This document shows positions 15,101 through 24,379 of a stretch of 64,000 bases of DNA, one piece after another; within the stretch, counting starts at the first letter, position 1, and each line of letters opens with the position of its first letter. A model generated the notes under the pieces. That model had not been told where the DNA came from. It worked only from the letters and a program-made list of their open reading frames with translations, and searched no databases. The position numbers and the translations under genes were made by a program. Origin of the DNA: Campylorhamphus procurvoides (lineage: Eukaryota > Chordata > Aves > Passeriformes > Dendrocolaptidae); NCBI GenBank assembly GCA_013396655.1, contig WBMV01005958.1, positions 186,001 to 250,000 on the forward strand. Reading direction: 5' to 3'.

Positions 15101-18100
15101 ACTGGCTCAGGCCTTTTGGAGCCAGGAGAAGCTCAGTTTTGGGGATCCAGCTGGCCCTGCAGCAGGAGCAGGTTCAGGGCAGGTCAGTGCTGGCAGGGCA
15201 GGGTGTTTCTGTACACCACTGCAGCAGAAAGATTGATACCTTGAGAATGTGGGTTCTGAGGTTGGGTGGCTGATGAGTCAGGTCTTTTGAGATCTCTTCA
15301 ATGTCTGCGTGTGCTGAGGGCTCAAAATGTCAAGTAGACGCTTCAAGCCTCTTGGAAAATTAATTCCTTATCCCATATCTTCCCAGAGCTGGGTGTGAAT
15401 AGCCAGCTATCAGTCTGGCATCTTCACTGGGTGGGGTTTCCCAGTGGAAACAAACACATTTAAAACAGACTAACAAAAAATTGATAAATTGTGTCAAGAT
15501 CTGTTATTTATGTTAAAGGAGATACAGTCCATATGAACTTGCTCTTCCTGTGGAATAATGACATTATTTTTCTTTCTGGATTTACAGCCCTTTCTTCACG
15601 TTGCCTACAGCTCATCGTACACTACATTCCTATTATCAGGGCTCATTTTGAAGCTCGACTGCAGCCAAAGCAGTTTAGCATGCTCAGGCATTTTGACCAC
15701 ATCACAAAGGTAATTCTTGTGGCATTTCCTAATTAAACACAAAGTTCTGCTTTTCAACTGTGCTCTGAAGAGCATGAATGCCATTAGAGAATGAAACCTG
15801 CTTTCTTCCGTTACAGGATTATCACGACCACATAGCTGAAATTTCAGCAAAGCTCGTTGCCATAATGGATAGCTTATTTGACAAACTATTATCCAAGGTA
15901 ATGATTTATGGAAATAATTATACGCTCTCTAAGTTGCAACTGGAGGTCTCATTGTATGCAGTCTAGATGTTTCAAATGGAGTCTTAAACTTTTCTAATCA
16001 GGACTTGTTTGAACTTTTATAAACTGTATAAACAGACAGCTCTGTGCTGTTCTCATGCATGTGTTTTATGTTAACATTTGCCACCTGGGCATCAGTTGCC
16101 TTCACTGCCACAAGAAGTCAATTTTCCATTGACTCCTTCAGCAGGAACAGAAGTGCTTTGGCTGGCACAGAAGCTCAGGTGTTCAGGGGCTGGAGTGCTC
16201 TCCTACCACTGGCAGCTCTTGTCTGCAGCCAGGCTCAGCAAGTCCTGCTTCCTGCTCTTTCCAATGGTGCCTCTTTGGAAGTGGGGAGGGTGGTGTTTCC
16301 CACGGCTGAGGAAACAGCAGAAAAATGCTGAGGGGGAAGAGTGTTTGGAGGGGAAGGACCAGCCTGTCTATTGGACTGCAGGCCCGGGGACTGGAGGTGT
16401 GTGCTCAGCAGTTCCTGCTCTGGAGCAGCATTAGTAGCTGTTCTGTGAAGTGCTCTTGGTGTATTTTGGTTTTTGAACACTCCTCAGGGGCTCAGTCTGG
16501 TCCTGGGCTGGATCTACTCACTGTGACTCACCTTAGGGTGGAACACACTGAGAGACCTCCCCAAGGTGGGACCTCCTGGGCCCACAGATCTGATAGATAA
16601 AGTACATGAGCTCTTAAAGTTCAGTGTTGTGGTTTGGATCTTATTGACTTTGAGGGGGGGAAAAAAGCTGTTTCATGAGAGAAATAAATGAATTCTTTAG
16701 TGGCAGATTGGATTGGTTGGCCTGGGCCAGCATGTTCTTTTGAGGGGCTCATGAGAAGCAGGGGAGGCCAGGTGGGGGTCAGGCTGGTGAGAGCTGTGGT
16801 GAGGCAGCTGGAACAGGCAGCATTTCTGTCTTCCTTGCTGTTTCTGTTATTGTTACTTTATGTTGTGCTTTTTCATTTCATCTATTCCTTTGGTCTATCA
16901 AATAGTGTTACCTAAACTTAGGGGGCAAGAAAAAAGGGCCAAAAGCATTTAAATTTGGTATCCTTGCCCTCTTTTAAAAATGTATTTATGCTCTTTTCTA
17001 AAGATGAAAATGGACTGCTACGTTTTTTGGGTGGGGTTATCCCCCATAAAAAAAAGCAATTCTGTGAAGTAACCTGGCTTTTTGGCCACTTTACTCCATA
17101 TCTTATAAGAATAAAAGACAAATGCAAGATTTTACATCATTGATACTGAACAAATAGCTCGCAACAACTTCATGTTCTTGATGTCAGTTGGTCAGAGCCC
17201 ATCCCTTATTGTCCTTCCATCTTTACAGCCCATTCTCCCCTTGGGAAGTGGCACAAGATACAAGCTGAGAATATTTCTGTCCTTTAGAGCTCTTAAGGCT
17301 TGAGTGGCAGTGCTTGGCCTACATGAATGCAACCCACAATGTCCAGGAGCAAAGGAGACCATGTGTTGATTTGCCTCCATTCCTACCACACCCCATCATT
17401 GGCTCATCTTATCCTGAAATAAGGAAATCTGAAGGCTGTGCAATACATAAACCCAGGAAATTTTCAAATGGGGATGTCAGTACAACCATGTCCACGTGTT
17501 CTTGGGGTTATATGTTTTTCTGAGGGCCCAAATATTTCAGTGTCCTGTGGTCACCTGCTCCAAGGTGTGTAAACCTGAACGATGGGAGCTGTCCTCACCC
17601 AGTGGCACCGTGACAAAGAGGTTCAGCAACACTTCCCAGCAGCTGTTATCCTTGGCAGGGAGATAAAACAGCAACAGGGGGTATTGAACAGTGGAAATAA
17701 TATAATTAAGGAATGGAAAAGGTTTGTTCGTTTCCATGAATTAAGTGTTCATGGAACAAATCCAGTGCAAATTCTGAGCTTCTCTTGGAACTTCATGTCT
17801 TGTGACTGCTGGGACAGAAGAGCAGCAAATTTTTTGTTTGATTCTTCGTGGTGTTGCACTCTGTTGACCTCAGCTGGAGATAAAAATGGCCAGCACCTTG
17901 CAGGGCTGGAGCTTGGGTTACTTCCTGGGGCTGTTGCTTTTCCCCACGGCAATGAAGTTTGGCCTGGCTGTAGTCATGCAAGAGCCATCGCTGCAGCCTG
18001 CCAGTTCCCTCTGGCTTTACAAACATGCTGGGAAGTTGGAAATAATTTCTTAACTTCCCTGTCTTGAGGCATGATCATGCATGCTGGGTGGTTGCCCCTG

Positions 18101-21100
18101 GAACAGTGTAAGCACTATTTTTCTGCTACTTCTCCTGTCAAAATCAGGTCATTGGTTTGGCTTTCCCGCAAAGATTTTCTCAAAACTCCCCATTTTGGGG
18201 TTTTTTTTCTCTCATGCTCAGCAAGTTTTGTTCTCTTTCGGTATTCAGGCAAGCATCTCCTCCAGTCTGTTTGTAAATGATGTAGTTGTAACAATTCAGT
18301 TTTCCCCTGAATTATGCAAGACTGCATGGGGAAGTGTCACCTTCCCAAAGGTGACTTCTCAGTGTGCCACTCAGGCCTTTGCTCCACCTGGAACTTCAGA
18401 GCTGATTTCATTGCTCATGGGAGAGGTTTTCTGTGTTTCTGCAATCCTCTTTAGATCTTCCCTATCTAGAGTGGGGACATAAGAATTTTGTTCCCTTCGT
18501 AGCAAATCTCTTGCCATCTGGTGTTTTCCAGTGTGTTGTTTCTTGGATTTCAGGCACTGGGAGAAGGGTTGTTTTTTACTTTGCTTACCAAAGTATTTCT
18601 GCAATGCTTTTATGGGATTTTTTTGTATGGTGGGGGTGTTGGTGATTTTTTTTCCTGTGGCCAATGTTGAGTTTTCAGGACTTTCCATTTCTTGATGGTT
18701 TCCTCTCCTTGATTCTTCAGAAATTTGGATGTATGTGATCCTAGAGAAGTAGTTTTCTCTCATGAAGTTCTCAAAGGGCATATTTCTCAGAGGTAGAATT
18801 GCACTGGGGTGGCTGTCACAGGGATTATTCTCTCTGGATCTGTAATGCGTGGCTGGATCAGATCATGCCCAGTGACCATTTTAGTTTGTGATGTGCTAAA
18901 TGAACTTTGATTCCTGACATCATTAGCAAAGCAGAGCTTCAGGTGGCTGTTAGGAACTCTCTGTAAACCATTTTAAAGTGGTAGAAAGGAGTAACTTGTG
19001 TGTTTATTTCCAGTATGAAGTGAAAGCTCCTGTTCCTTCAGCATGCTTCAGGAATATCTGCAAGCAAATGGCAAAGATGCATGAAGCTATATATGATCTC
19101 CTTCCTGAGGAGCAAACTCAGGTGAATGTTATTTTTGAGCCTCATCTAACACCTCACTTGCAAATGCACATGAACTCAGTAACAAGAGAGGCTTTTTATC
19201 TGGGGAGAGGGGAATTCTTTTTTGAGTCTTTGTGAAACCCACACAGTAAAGGGCTTGGCAGCAGTCATGCAGGCAGCTTGGGCTGAACTGAAGGAAGTGT
19301 TTGGTTGTGTAGGGAGGATGATGAGGCACTCAAAAGGAACATATTTCAGTATTTTGAGCTGCCTTTTAATGTCTAGGGAGGGCAATCTCCAGTTCAGGAA
19401 TTAGTGCTGAAATTCTGCACAAATGGCAACACTTTGGGGCTCAAGTACAGCGTTTTTAGAGGATTATCCTGGAATGCTGCTCAAAATCAGTGGCTTCCAA
19501 AGGTCCCTAAATCTACTATGCACCTGAATTGTACCAACTGTGCTTTTCCAGTATTTTGCTGCAGTTACTGCTACTGCAGAGTTGCCCATCTTAAGAACAG
19601 GAAGGACTGATCCAGTCATTGAATACACCAAGTTGTCATTTCACTTCCACATTAGATTAAATGGTCCCTTCAAACTGATTTTCACTTTTTCTTGGAAAAA
19701 AGACTTCCAGTGGTTCTAGTACAAGAAAGAGATTTGTTGTCTTCTAGCCTTCACACCAGTTGCTAGATGCTTCAAACAGATAAGAAGAGTTCATGCTCCA
19801 AAGAATGTGCCACACAGAATTAGTAAGGGAGGTGTATTTTCTGACCTGTGTTAAATTGTATGTGGCCAGAAAGATGAGGAGGCCGAAGCGCTGGCAAAAG
19901 GGTAAAATCACACGGGTTGCAAAAACAAAACCAAAAGTGAGTGATTGAAGGTGCTGGCAGTGTATTTCCTCTCTGGAGGCAGTGATGAAGCACGGGGACA
20001 GATCCTTACTCTGGTGCTGTGTTTTCTTGCAGATGTTGTTCTTACGAATTAACGCAAGCTACAAACTCCACCTGAAGAGGCAGCTGGCCCACCTCAACGT
20101 GGTCAATGATGGAGGACCTCTGAATGGGTATGGTGGGGCACTCTTTTTTTACTGCTTAAATAATCAGGCATTGTCTTCTGCAAGAAAGCTGTCACTGCAG
20201 GACGCCCAGTTTGGAGCTTTCTTTTAGTAAAGTGCATGACTTGTGCTGTTCCACAGTAACTAGGAATGCAATCCACCTGGGAACAGATCAGGAGTTGGGC
20301 ATTGAGTGGAACCTGCTATAGGTCTCCTCAGGTCATGGATTGCTTTCTCTCCCTTTGTGTGACAGCAGCAGCTACAGTTTAGTTCACATGAGTTACGTGA
20401 TTCCTGAAGCAGTTTTGAAATGTGGATGGTGACTCATGGCACTGGCAAAGTGAAAATAGGAAAAAGCAGCATTTCATCTGTGCAGTGGGCAGCTGCTCTG
20501 CAGAAATGGGGTTTGCAGCAGAACTAGATCTGAAATAGAGATTGTGCTCACAGAGCTTTTCCCCTTTCCTGCCCCAGCCCAACCCCTCATCCCCAAACAG
20601 GTCAGTGGTGCCTCTGCTGAGAGGGTGCCTGGCTGTGCTTGAAGTCCCCACCTTCCAGGAAAGGCTACAGCCTCTTGCAGGCTGAATCCTGTTGTCAGTT
20701 GGATTGTCCCCTGAATTGGTGGGGTTTGTAATAATTCTTAATGACCTCGGGGAGGTGATGTGGTATTTGCAGTGTAGTAGGAGTGAAATTCAGTCACCCT
20801 GCCCACATACAGGAAAAGATTGTCTTAGGTTGAAGAGGTCAGAGAAGAAAATTAATGTTTCAAAGGTTGCTGGAGTGACAGTTTTGTTCCTGTCCAGTTT
20901 ATCCTTGCTTGTCCTGCCTATGTGTATTCCTCCCTGTACCCTGTGAAAGGGTTTATCTGAAATGGTTTTCTGTACTCAGGGCGTATTCACAAGGTGACAT
21001 CCCCTTGCCTTTGGTACTTAATAAAGATAATTGTAAGCTGAGGTCCCCAGGTCAGAGTAAAGCTGCTGCAGCCCCACTGAAGTGAGAGCACCTGGAGTGT

Positions 21101-22170
21101 GTTTGGAATGTTTCACACTTGGATTTCCAGTCCCAAACACTGCGCTGTGCCATCTTCATCCTGCGCTGTTGGCTTTGTTTGATACTTGTGGTTGGGTGGC
21201 CTCTTTTTGGGTCCCTTTTTGACAGGCACAGGTTGGGCCAGTGTTCTGGTGACATACCAGGGTGTATTTCTCAGCTGGGCCAGGTGTGTTTCTGTGGTGG
21301 CAGCAGGTCCTTCAGGCACAGCTCTCTGGGGCTGTTGGAGAACGTCCAGCACTGGTTGTCTCTCACTGCTCTTCCAGCAGTCTTCATTGACCGGTTTTTT
21401 AACATGCTTTTCTGATCCTCATTCTCTTTAAACTCCTTGTTTCCGTAATAATAGTAAAAATCCAGTTCTCTGACTCCTGGCTCATTTTTTTACTCTGAAG
21501 ATACAACTTCTGTTCCTACATCTTGCTAACTAGAAGCATCATGATGCCTGCCGTGTTTCAACAATCTCTGAGGGATTTTAATTCTGTATAAACTGTCAGA
21601 AACAACGTAGCTGTTCTGCTGTTCTGTTGCTTTTGACATTAACCTTAAATCAGGCAATCGTTACACTCTAGAATACAGAAGTTAATGTTGCAATAATTAA
21701 TATTCCTAGTTGCAGTGGAAATGGGGGTTTAAATCTAGATAAGCCTGGGATTACAGCAAGAGAATAGAAGTTTTAAATGCCTAATTCCAGCTGAGTTTTC
21801 TGAACTCATGGTTTGATCTCCCTTCCCTAGAACTAGTTTCACACCCAGCAGTAATCCTGTTAGATGGTCACTGCTGTAAAATAAACCACATCCATAGCAT
21901 TGAGTTTTGAACTGACACTTAAAATATCTAATTCAGGCATAGGATTTGAACATGGATTGTAGCAATGTGTGCCAAAGTCCTAAACAAACCCTGGCTATTT
22001 GTCTGAGCACTCCAGGTGGATGTGATGGGGTCAGATTCTAATCTTGTCATGTGTTTCACTGCAGGCTGGTTACTTCAGATGTAGCTTTTTACACTGGAAA
22101 CCTTCAAGCTCTGAAAGGCCTTAACAACTTAGACCTAAACATGGCTGAAATCTGGGAGCAGAAGAGGTGA
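45..22170 (+). CDS. VPS54: VPS54, GARP complex subunit (3' part, 15 exons)
   Basis: VPS54 is a subunit of the Golgi-associated retrograde protein (GARP) complex, with VPS51, VPS52 and VPS53. GARP tethers endosome-derived vesicles at the trans-Golgi network. Coding exons join in frame at 45-152, 2023-2078, 3573-3669, 4123-4460, 5984-6113, 6557-6738, 7466-7578, 8883-8946, 10911-11016, 14590-14677, 15588-15709, 15817-15897, 19014-19121, 20033-20127 and 22065-22170. They total 1794 nt, giving 597 residues and a TGA stop. Human VPS54 is about 977 residues, so roughly the first 380, including the N-terminal assembly region, lie before the window. Recognised by extended similarity to vertebrate VPS54, including the [13 protein letters not shown] segment, the [20 protein letters not shown] segment across exons 11-12 and the C-terminal [10 protein letters not shown]. 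No frameshift or premature stop was seen. Its 3' end faces UGP2. Confidence 0.96.
153..2022 (+). other. VPS54 intron, nothing recognised
   Basis: GT-AG intron of about 1.9 kb. I see no RNA gene, exon or clear repeat. Its last ~130 bases are also present, diverged and inverted, near 51.76-51.88 kb as part of the VPS54 duplicon. Confidence 0.6.
2023..2078 (+). CDS. VPS54: VPS54 exon b (parent of the inverted copy)
   Basis: A 56-bp exon, acceptor TTTGGCAG and donor AA/gtaagt, encoding [18 protein letters not shown] plus two bases of a Lys codon completed by the next exon. A diverged, inverted copy of this exon with intact borders lies at 51700-51755. Confidence 0.95.
2533..2848 (+). mobile_element. 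CR1-like LINE 3' fragment (+)
   Basis: Resembles a degraded avian CR1 3' region: GAGCCAGGCTCCTCTTGG, then GGACAAGGGGCAGTGGG, then CTCAAACACTAGAACAGGGG, CCCAGAGAAGCTGTGGGATC and finally CTTGAGCAGGGCTTGG with CCAGAGGCCCC. No intact tail is seen. The same element lies inverted inside the downstream duplicon, so it was probably in place before the duplication. Confidence 0.65.
3573..3669 (+). CDS. VPS54: VPS54 exon c
   Basis: A 97-bp exon between TTTTTTTAG and AAG/gtaaga. It completes the Lys codon and encodes [20 protein letters not shown] onward to FLKRIK, a strongly conserved helical segment of VPS54. It ends in phase 0. Confidence 0.95.
4123..4460 (+). CDS. VPS54: VPS54 exon d (largest; disordered Ser-rich insert)
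   Basis: A 338-bp exon from CATTCTAG to ATGAT/gtaagt. The first part ([18 protein letters not shown]) continues the helical rod and is followed by [16 protein letters not shown]. The second half (about 4310-4450) is rich in Ser, Thr, Glu and Pro with no hydrophobic periodicity, so it is likely a flexible linker before the C-terminal rod. Such a linker usually varies among species. Confidence 0.95.
4461..5983 (+). other. VPS54 intron, nothing recognised
   Basis: GT-AG intron. A short direct repeat of about 16 bp occurs near 5387-5420 (two adjacent TTAACTAATGACAT units). No exon-like ORF or identifiable repeat was seen. Confidence 0.55.
5984..6113 (+). CDS. VPS54: VPS54 exon e
   Basis: A 130-bp exon, acceptor TTTGTAG, donor AAG/gtaagg. 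It completes a Met codon and encodes [20 protein letters not shown] through to KFLMARAK, part of the helical-rod region typical of tethering-complex subunits. It ends in phase 0. Confidence 0.95.
6557..6738 (+). CDS. VPS54: VPS54 exon f
   Basis: A 182-bp exon, acceptor ATGTAG, donor CTAAG/gtattt. It encodes [20 protein letters not shown] through FHEERKTKL plus two bases. The donor is weaker than its neighbours (gtattt rather than gtaagt), but the frame continues into 7466. Confidence 0.95.
7466..7578 (+). CDS. VPS54: VPS54 exon g
   Basis: A 113-bp exon, acceptor TATAACCAG, donor TCAG/gtgtgt. It encodes [20 protein letters not shown] onward to EKKPS, leaving one base of the next codon. Confidence 0.95.
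7579..8882 (+). other. VPS54 intron, nothing recognised
   Basis: GT-AG intron of about 1.3 kb with T-rich stretches near 7729-7745. No repeat family, RNA gene or exon could be identified. Confidence 0.55.
8883..8946 (+). CDS. VPS54: VPS54 exon h
   Basis: A 64-bp exon, acceptor AATGTCTAG, donor TTGG/gtaaga. It encodes [20 protein letters not shown] and joins in phase 2 to 10911. The LIVEGQ segment marks entry into the C-terminal conserved domain. Confidence 0.94.
9291..9669 (-). mobile_element. CR1 LINE 3' fragment (-)
   Basis: Reverse-oriented CR1 consensus pieces follow each other in order: AGCAGGGACATCCTCCACTAG, ACCAGGTTGCTCAGAGCCC, CAACCTGACCTTGAGTGTT, TTTCACCACCCTCACTGTAA, AAGGCCGCAGAAAGGTCTCC and TCTCCAGGCTGAACAGC. 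It is 5'-truncated like most CR1 copies and diverged, with an indel-rich middle. It lies within the VPS54 intron 8947-10910. Confidence 0.9.
10911..11016 (+). CDS. VPS54: VPS54 exon i
   Basis: A 106-bp exon, acceptor TCTCTTGCAG, donor AAG/gtatga. It encodes [20 protein letters not shown] through LTRLSDLLK and ends in phase 0. It is part of the conserved C-terminal VPS54 domain. Confidence 0.95.
11603..11624. repeat. Perfect GT/TA/CA palindrome
   Basis: A 22-bp self-complementary sequence: GTGTGTATAT followed by its mirror complement. It is most likely a small dinucleotide microsatellite junction inside a VPS54 intron. Confidence 0.85.
12447..12952 (-). mobile_element. CR1 LINE 3' fragment (-)
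   Basis: Begins at the CR1 3' tail in reverse (ATCATAGAATCATTTATATT) and runs through GAAAAGACCTCTAAGATCA, GGTCCACCACTAAACCATGT, GGGCAGGCTGTTCCAGTGCT, TTGAGGCCGTTTCCTCTTGT, AAGGTCTCCCCTGAGCCTCC and TCAGCTGCTCCTCATTC. At about 0.5 kb it is the best preserved minus-strand CR1 here. A 139-residue chance ORF on the + strand overlaps it. Confidence 0.93.
14297..14350. repeat. Two adjacent perfect stem-loops in VPS54 intron
   Basis: Stem 1 pairs TATTTCTGCTTC (14297-14308) with GAAGCAGAAATA (14317-14328), 12 bp with an 8-nt loop. Stem 2 pairs TAAAGCACTC (14327-14336) with GAGTGCTTTA (14341-14350), 10 bp with a 4-nt loop. Flanking GTGTTTTT (14281-14288) could pair with AAAAACAC (14366-14373), closing a three-way junction. 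The function is unknown. The arms are shorter than a typical microRNA precursor. Confidence 0.75.
14590..14677 (+). CDS. VPS54: VPS54 exon j
   Basis: An 88-bp exon, acceptor TTGTCACAG, donor CCTAG/gtatgg. It encodes [20 protein letters not shown] through TTKNL plus one base. It is part of the C-terminal conserved VPS54 domain. Confidence 0.95.
15588..15709 (+). CDS. VPS54: VPS54 exon k
   Basis: A 122-bp exon, acceptor GATTTACAG, donor AAG/gtaatt. It encodes [20 protein letters not shown] through LRHFDHITK and ends in phase 0. Only a 107-bp intron separates it from the next exon. Confidence 0.96.
15817..15897 (+). CDS. VPS54: VPS54 exon l
   Basis: Twenty-seven codons, acceptor CGTTACAG, donor AAG/gtaatg. 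It encodes [20 protein letters not shown] then FDKLLSK, one of the most conserved VPS54 segments. Phase 0 at both ends. Confidence 0.96.
15898..19013 (+). other. VPS54 intron, no supported feature
   Basis: A GT-AG intron of about 3.1 kb. Several open frames of 118-161 codons occur on both strands (for example 16078-16434, 17582-18067, and 18371-18781 antisense). None resembles a known family or has conserved signals. An 8-bp inverted repeat lies near 18336-18354. Confidence 0.5.
19014..19121 (+). CDS. VPS54: VPS54 exon m
   Basis: Thirty-six codons, acceptor TTATTTCCAG, donor CAG/gtgaat. It encodes [20 protein letters not shown] through LLPEEQTQ. Phase 0 at both ends. Confidence 0.96.
20033..20127 (+). 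CDS. VPS54: VPS54 exon n
   Basis: A 95-bp exon, acceptor TTTTCTTGCAG, donor AATGG/gtatgg. It encodes [20 protein letters not shown] through GGPLN plus two bases. It belongs to the C-terminal helical bundle of the CATCHR type found in tethering subunits. Confidence 0.96.
20128..22064 (+). other. VPS54 last intron, nothing recognised
   Basis: A GT-AG intron of about 1.9 kb. No repeat family, RNA gene or conserved exon was recognised. Open frames of up to 98 codons look like chance. Confidence 0.5.
22065..22170 (+). CDS. VPS54: VPS54 terminal coding exon
   Basis: Acceptor TTCACTGCAG. It completes Gly and encodes [20 protein letters not shown] then [14 protein letters not shown] and TGA (22168-22170). 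The Leu codon at 22135-22137 aligns with the residue mutated in the wobbler mouse (Leu967 in the full-length protein) and is unchanged here. Confidence 0.97.
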
Positions 22171-22644
22171 TAATCCACTGGGAGCAGTCACTTGGCTCTG
22201 ACAACAGACTGACTTTCTTCTAAGCAGCATGACGACGGTGAGGTGAATGCTTGAGCCCCAACTGCAGGAAAGGGCACGACTGATAGTTGGGGGAGCTAGA
22301 GGGAGCTGCAGGGAGAGATCCTTCCAGTGTCCTTCAGCAAGAAACAAGTGATCAGCTGTCTGTGCAATGTTTTTTCATTCTCTGGAAACAGACTCAGGTT
22401 TCTTTGGACCAAATCCAAAAGAACACATAGCTGTAACACAGCTGTAGTTGTCTAGAATGCTCTGTATATCTTTATATTAAAAAGATGCTTTGCATTTCTT
22501 CTAGTGCAATGAAATTCACATGGTGTCCCACCTTATTTAATGATGGTACAATATAAAAATCTTGCAGTTGGAACTCTGTAGAAAATGTTTTTCTCTATGA
22601 AACTATGCTGTTCTAAAATTTATTTTTTTACAGAACTTTATATA

Positions 22645-22650
22645 AATAAA
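22645..22650 (+). terminator. VPS54: VPS54 poly(A) signal
   Basis: AATAAA about 475 bases after the stop, followed by a TGTCTTTTGATTG U/GU-rich stretch. This is the best candidate for the main VPS54 3' end. Further AATAAA copies at 23276-23281 and 23355-23360 could serve longer transcripts. Confidence 0.7.
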
Positions 22651-22670
22651 TGTCTTTTGATTGCTCACAT

Positions 22671-23889
22671 ATAGGATTCAGCTTTGTTAGGGAGCAGTCC
22701 TGTTTGAGGGGGATTTCTCACAGCTGAGCTCCAACCTGCCATCTGAAGGCAAGATTTTCTAACAAATTTCCAGCTCCCCCAGGCCATTACCTGTGGGATA
22801 GAGGAGTGACCTGACCAGCAGCAGCAGTGACAGGTTAACAGTGGGGGCTTCTGGGGGAATGGGAAGGTAGCAGGAAAGGTGGTGTGGGGATGGTCCCCCT
22901 CAGCTGCCCAGCCCTGGACTGGCATGGCCCCAGGCAGTGGGAAGGGGCTGGGACACAAGAAAACAGGGCAGGAAGAAAAGAATTTTGAATTTTTTAGGCT
23001 GCTTATAGAAGGTTGCACCATAAAGGAAGGCGCAACTGGAATAAATTTATTTCAGAGTTTTAAGACTACCTTTTAAAGACTGGAGGCTGCCAGTGCTAAG
23101 TAAAAGTGCCTGTGTATCTCACCTCACCCCTCTTTACCTGACCCCAGTCTGAGTGCCTAACCCTGTGATGATCATGGATGATGGAATGGTCTGCTGCAGT
23201 GTGTGTGTGCCTGTGGCTCCCTCAGCCAGGCGTGCTTACCTGTCAGCATAACAGATGTCATTAATTGTCAGTCAAAATAAAGCTCTAAAATCACAGTTGT
23301 TTTTAAAGACCAACTTCTTTAATGATACATACCAGTGTTATACTAAGCTTATAAAATAAAGTTGTCTGCATGTAAATACAAGAGAAACATTAAGAAATCA
23401 ATAGTGATCAGGACAGGGATTTCGATTCCTGTACAAATTTAGAAATGACTCAAGAAGATAAATTAACATACATGGCTGTGACAATATGAACATAGGTGTA
23501 GTCAACGTGATCCATTTATTGAAAAGAGAGGGCAGATCAAGGATTAAGATATTAACAGGAGATCCAGTCTTAAATGGGATGTGAAAAAGCAAACACCACA
23601 TGTGGATACTGAGGCAATTTTCTCAAGTATTGGATTCTTTGGGCAAGTTTGGAACACGGATGATTCCCACTCTCAGGATACGGAAATGGAGGTATTGACA
23701 GCCTTCCCCCAGTACCTTGACATACAACTGGGATAGGATATCCCACTGTAGTTTGGGGGGTTGAAGAGGGCTACAGCTTGTGAGCACATGAAATACAGGG
23801 TTTCAAGAGCCTGTTTAGCAGTAGTGAAACTTTTGGTTTTCAACTGTGCCTTCCTAAAACGTCACAGGAGTTGCCAACCATGTTGTCCC
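22671..23889. other. Convergent intergenic spacer VPS54/UGP2
   Basis: Tail-to-tail spacer of about 1.2 kb between the likely VPS54 and UGP2 cleavage sites. It contains extra poly(A) hexamers on both strands: + at 23276 and 23355; - read as TTTATT at 23046-23051 and 23515-23520. The two 3' UTRs may therefore approach or overlap. No gene was seen. Confidence 0.6.
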
Positions 23890-23908
23890 ACATGTATTCC
23901 TTCACAGC

Positions 23909-23914
23909 TTTATT
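23909..23914 (-). terminator. UGP2: UGP2 poly(A) signal
   Basis: TTTATT on the + strand (AATAAA on the - strand), about 360 bases past the UGP2 stop codon. It would give a 3' UTR of roughly 0.4 kb. TTTATT at 23515-23520 is a possible distal site. Confidence 0.6.
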
Positions 23915-24271
23915 TCTGCAGTTACAAGCAATTCAAAACTACTGCATGTTCGAGGCAAGCCTCTTAACTTCTTATCAAAGAAGATCTGTCCATCTTCCCG
24001 CAAGACAAACAGTATTGCACTTCAAGGTTATATTAACTGAGTTACAGAATCTCTTTAAGGACTGAAGCATTACTTATGCACATCCATGGCGCTATGTGGC
24101 TGCTTAAAGATAAGCAAGAGAAATTAATTTTAAATTAATACTGCAGGGTACTGTGAAGATGACAAAGCATAGGCCCTCTGTGTACTTAGATTTCTAATGC
24201 TTAAAAGGTTCTTCCATGATGAGGCTGGTTTAGCACAGCAGCCTCAGACCTGACCATGCCCTCTCATGGAC

Positions 24272-24379
24272 TCAGTGGTCCAGGATCCGCAGGTTGCCAG
24301 ACACGATTTTGTTCTCTAGTAGAGCTCCAGCTGGGATGTCAATCCTGTCCCCGTGGTTTGCAATGATGATAACTGTTCC
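24272..24379 (-). CDS. UGP2: UGP2 last coding exon (residues 474-508)
   Basis: Acceptor AAACCCAG, then [20 protein letters not shown] and the C-terminus [13 protein letters not shown] with TGA. This is part of the C-terminal left-handed beta-helix involved in oligomer assembly of animal UGP2 (octamer in the human enzyme). Confidence 0.97.
   Translation of the reverse strand, partial: GTVIIIANHGDRIDIPAGALLENKIVSGNLRILDH

Noticed and set aside
17582..18067. 161-codon ORF in a VPS54 intron
   Set aside because: Composition looks random and it overlaps antisense ORFs of similar size; no known domain.
18371..18781. 136-codon Lys-rich antisense ORF inside a VPS54 intron
   Set aside because: Lys richness follows from T-rich + strand sequence; no family resemblance, no splice or promoter context.
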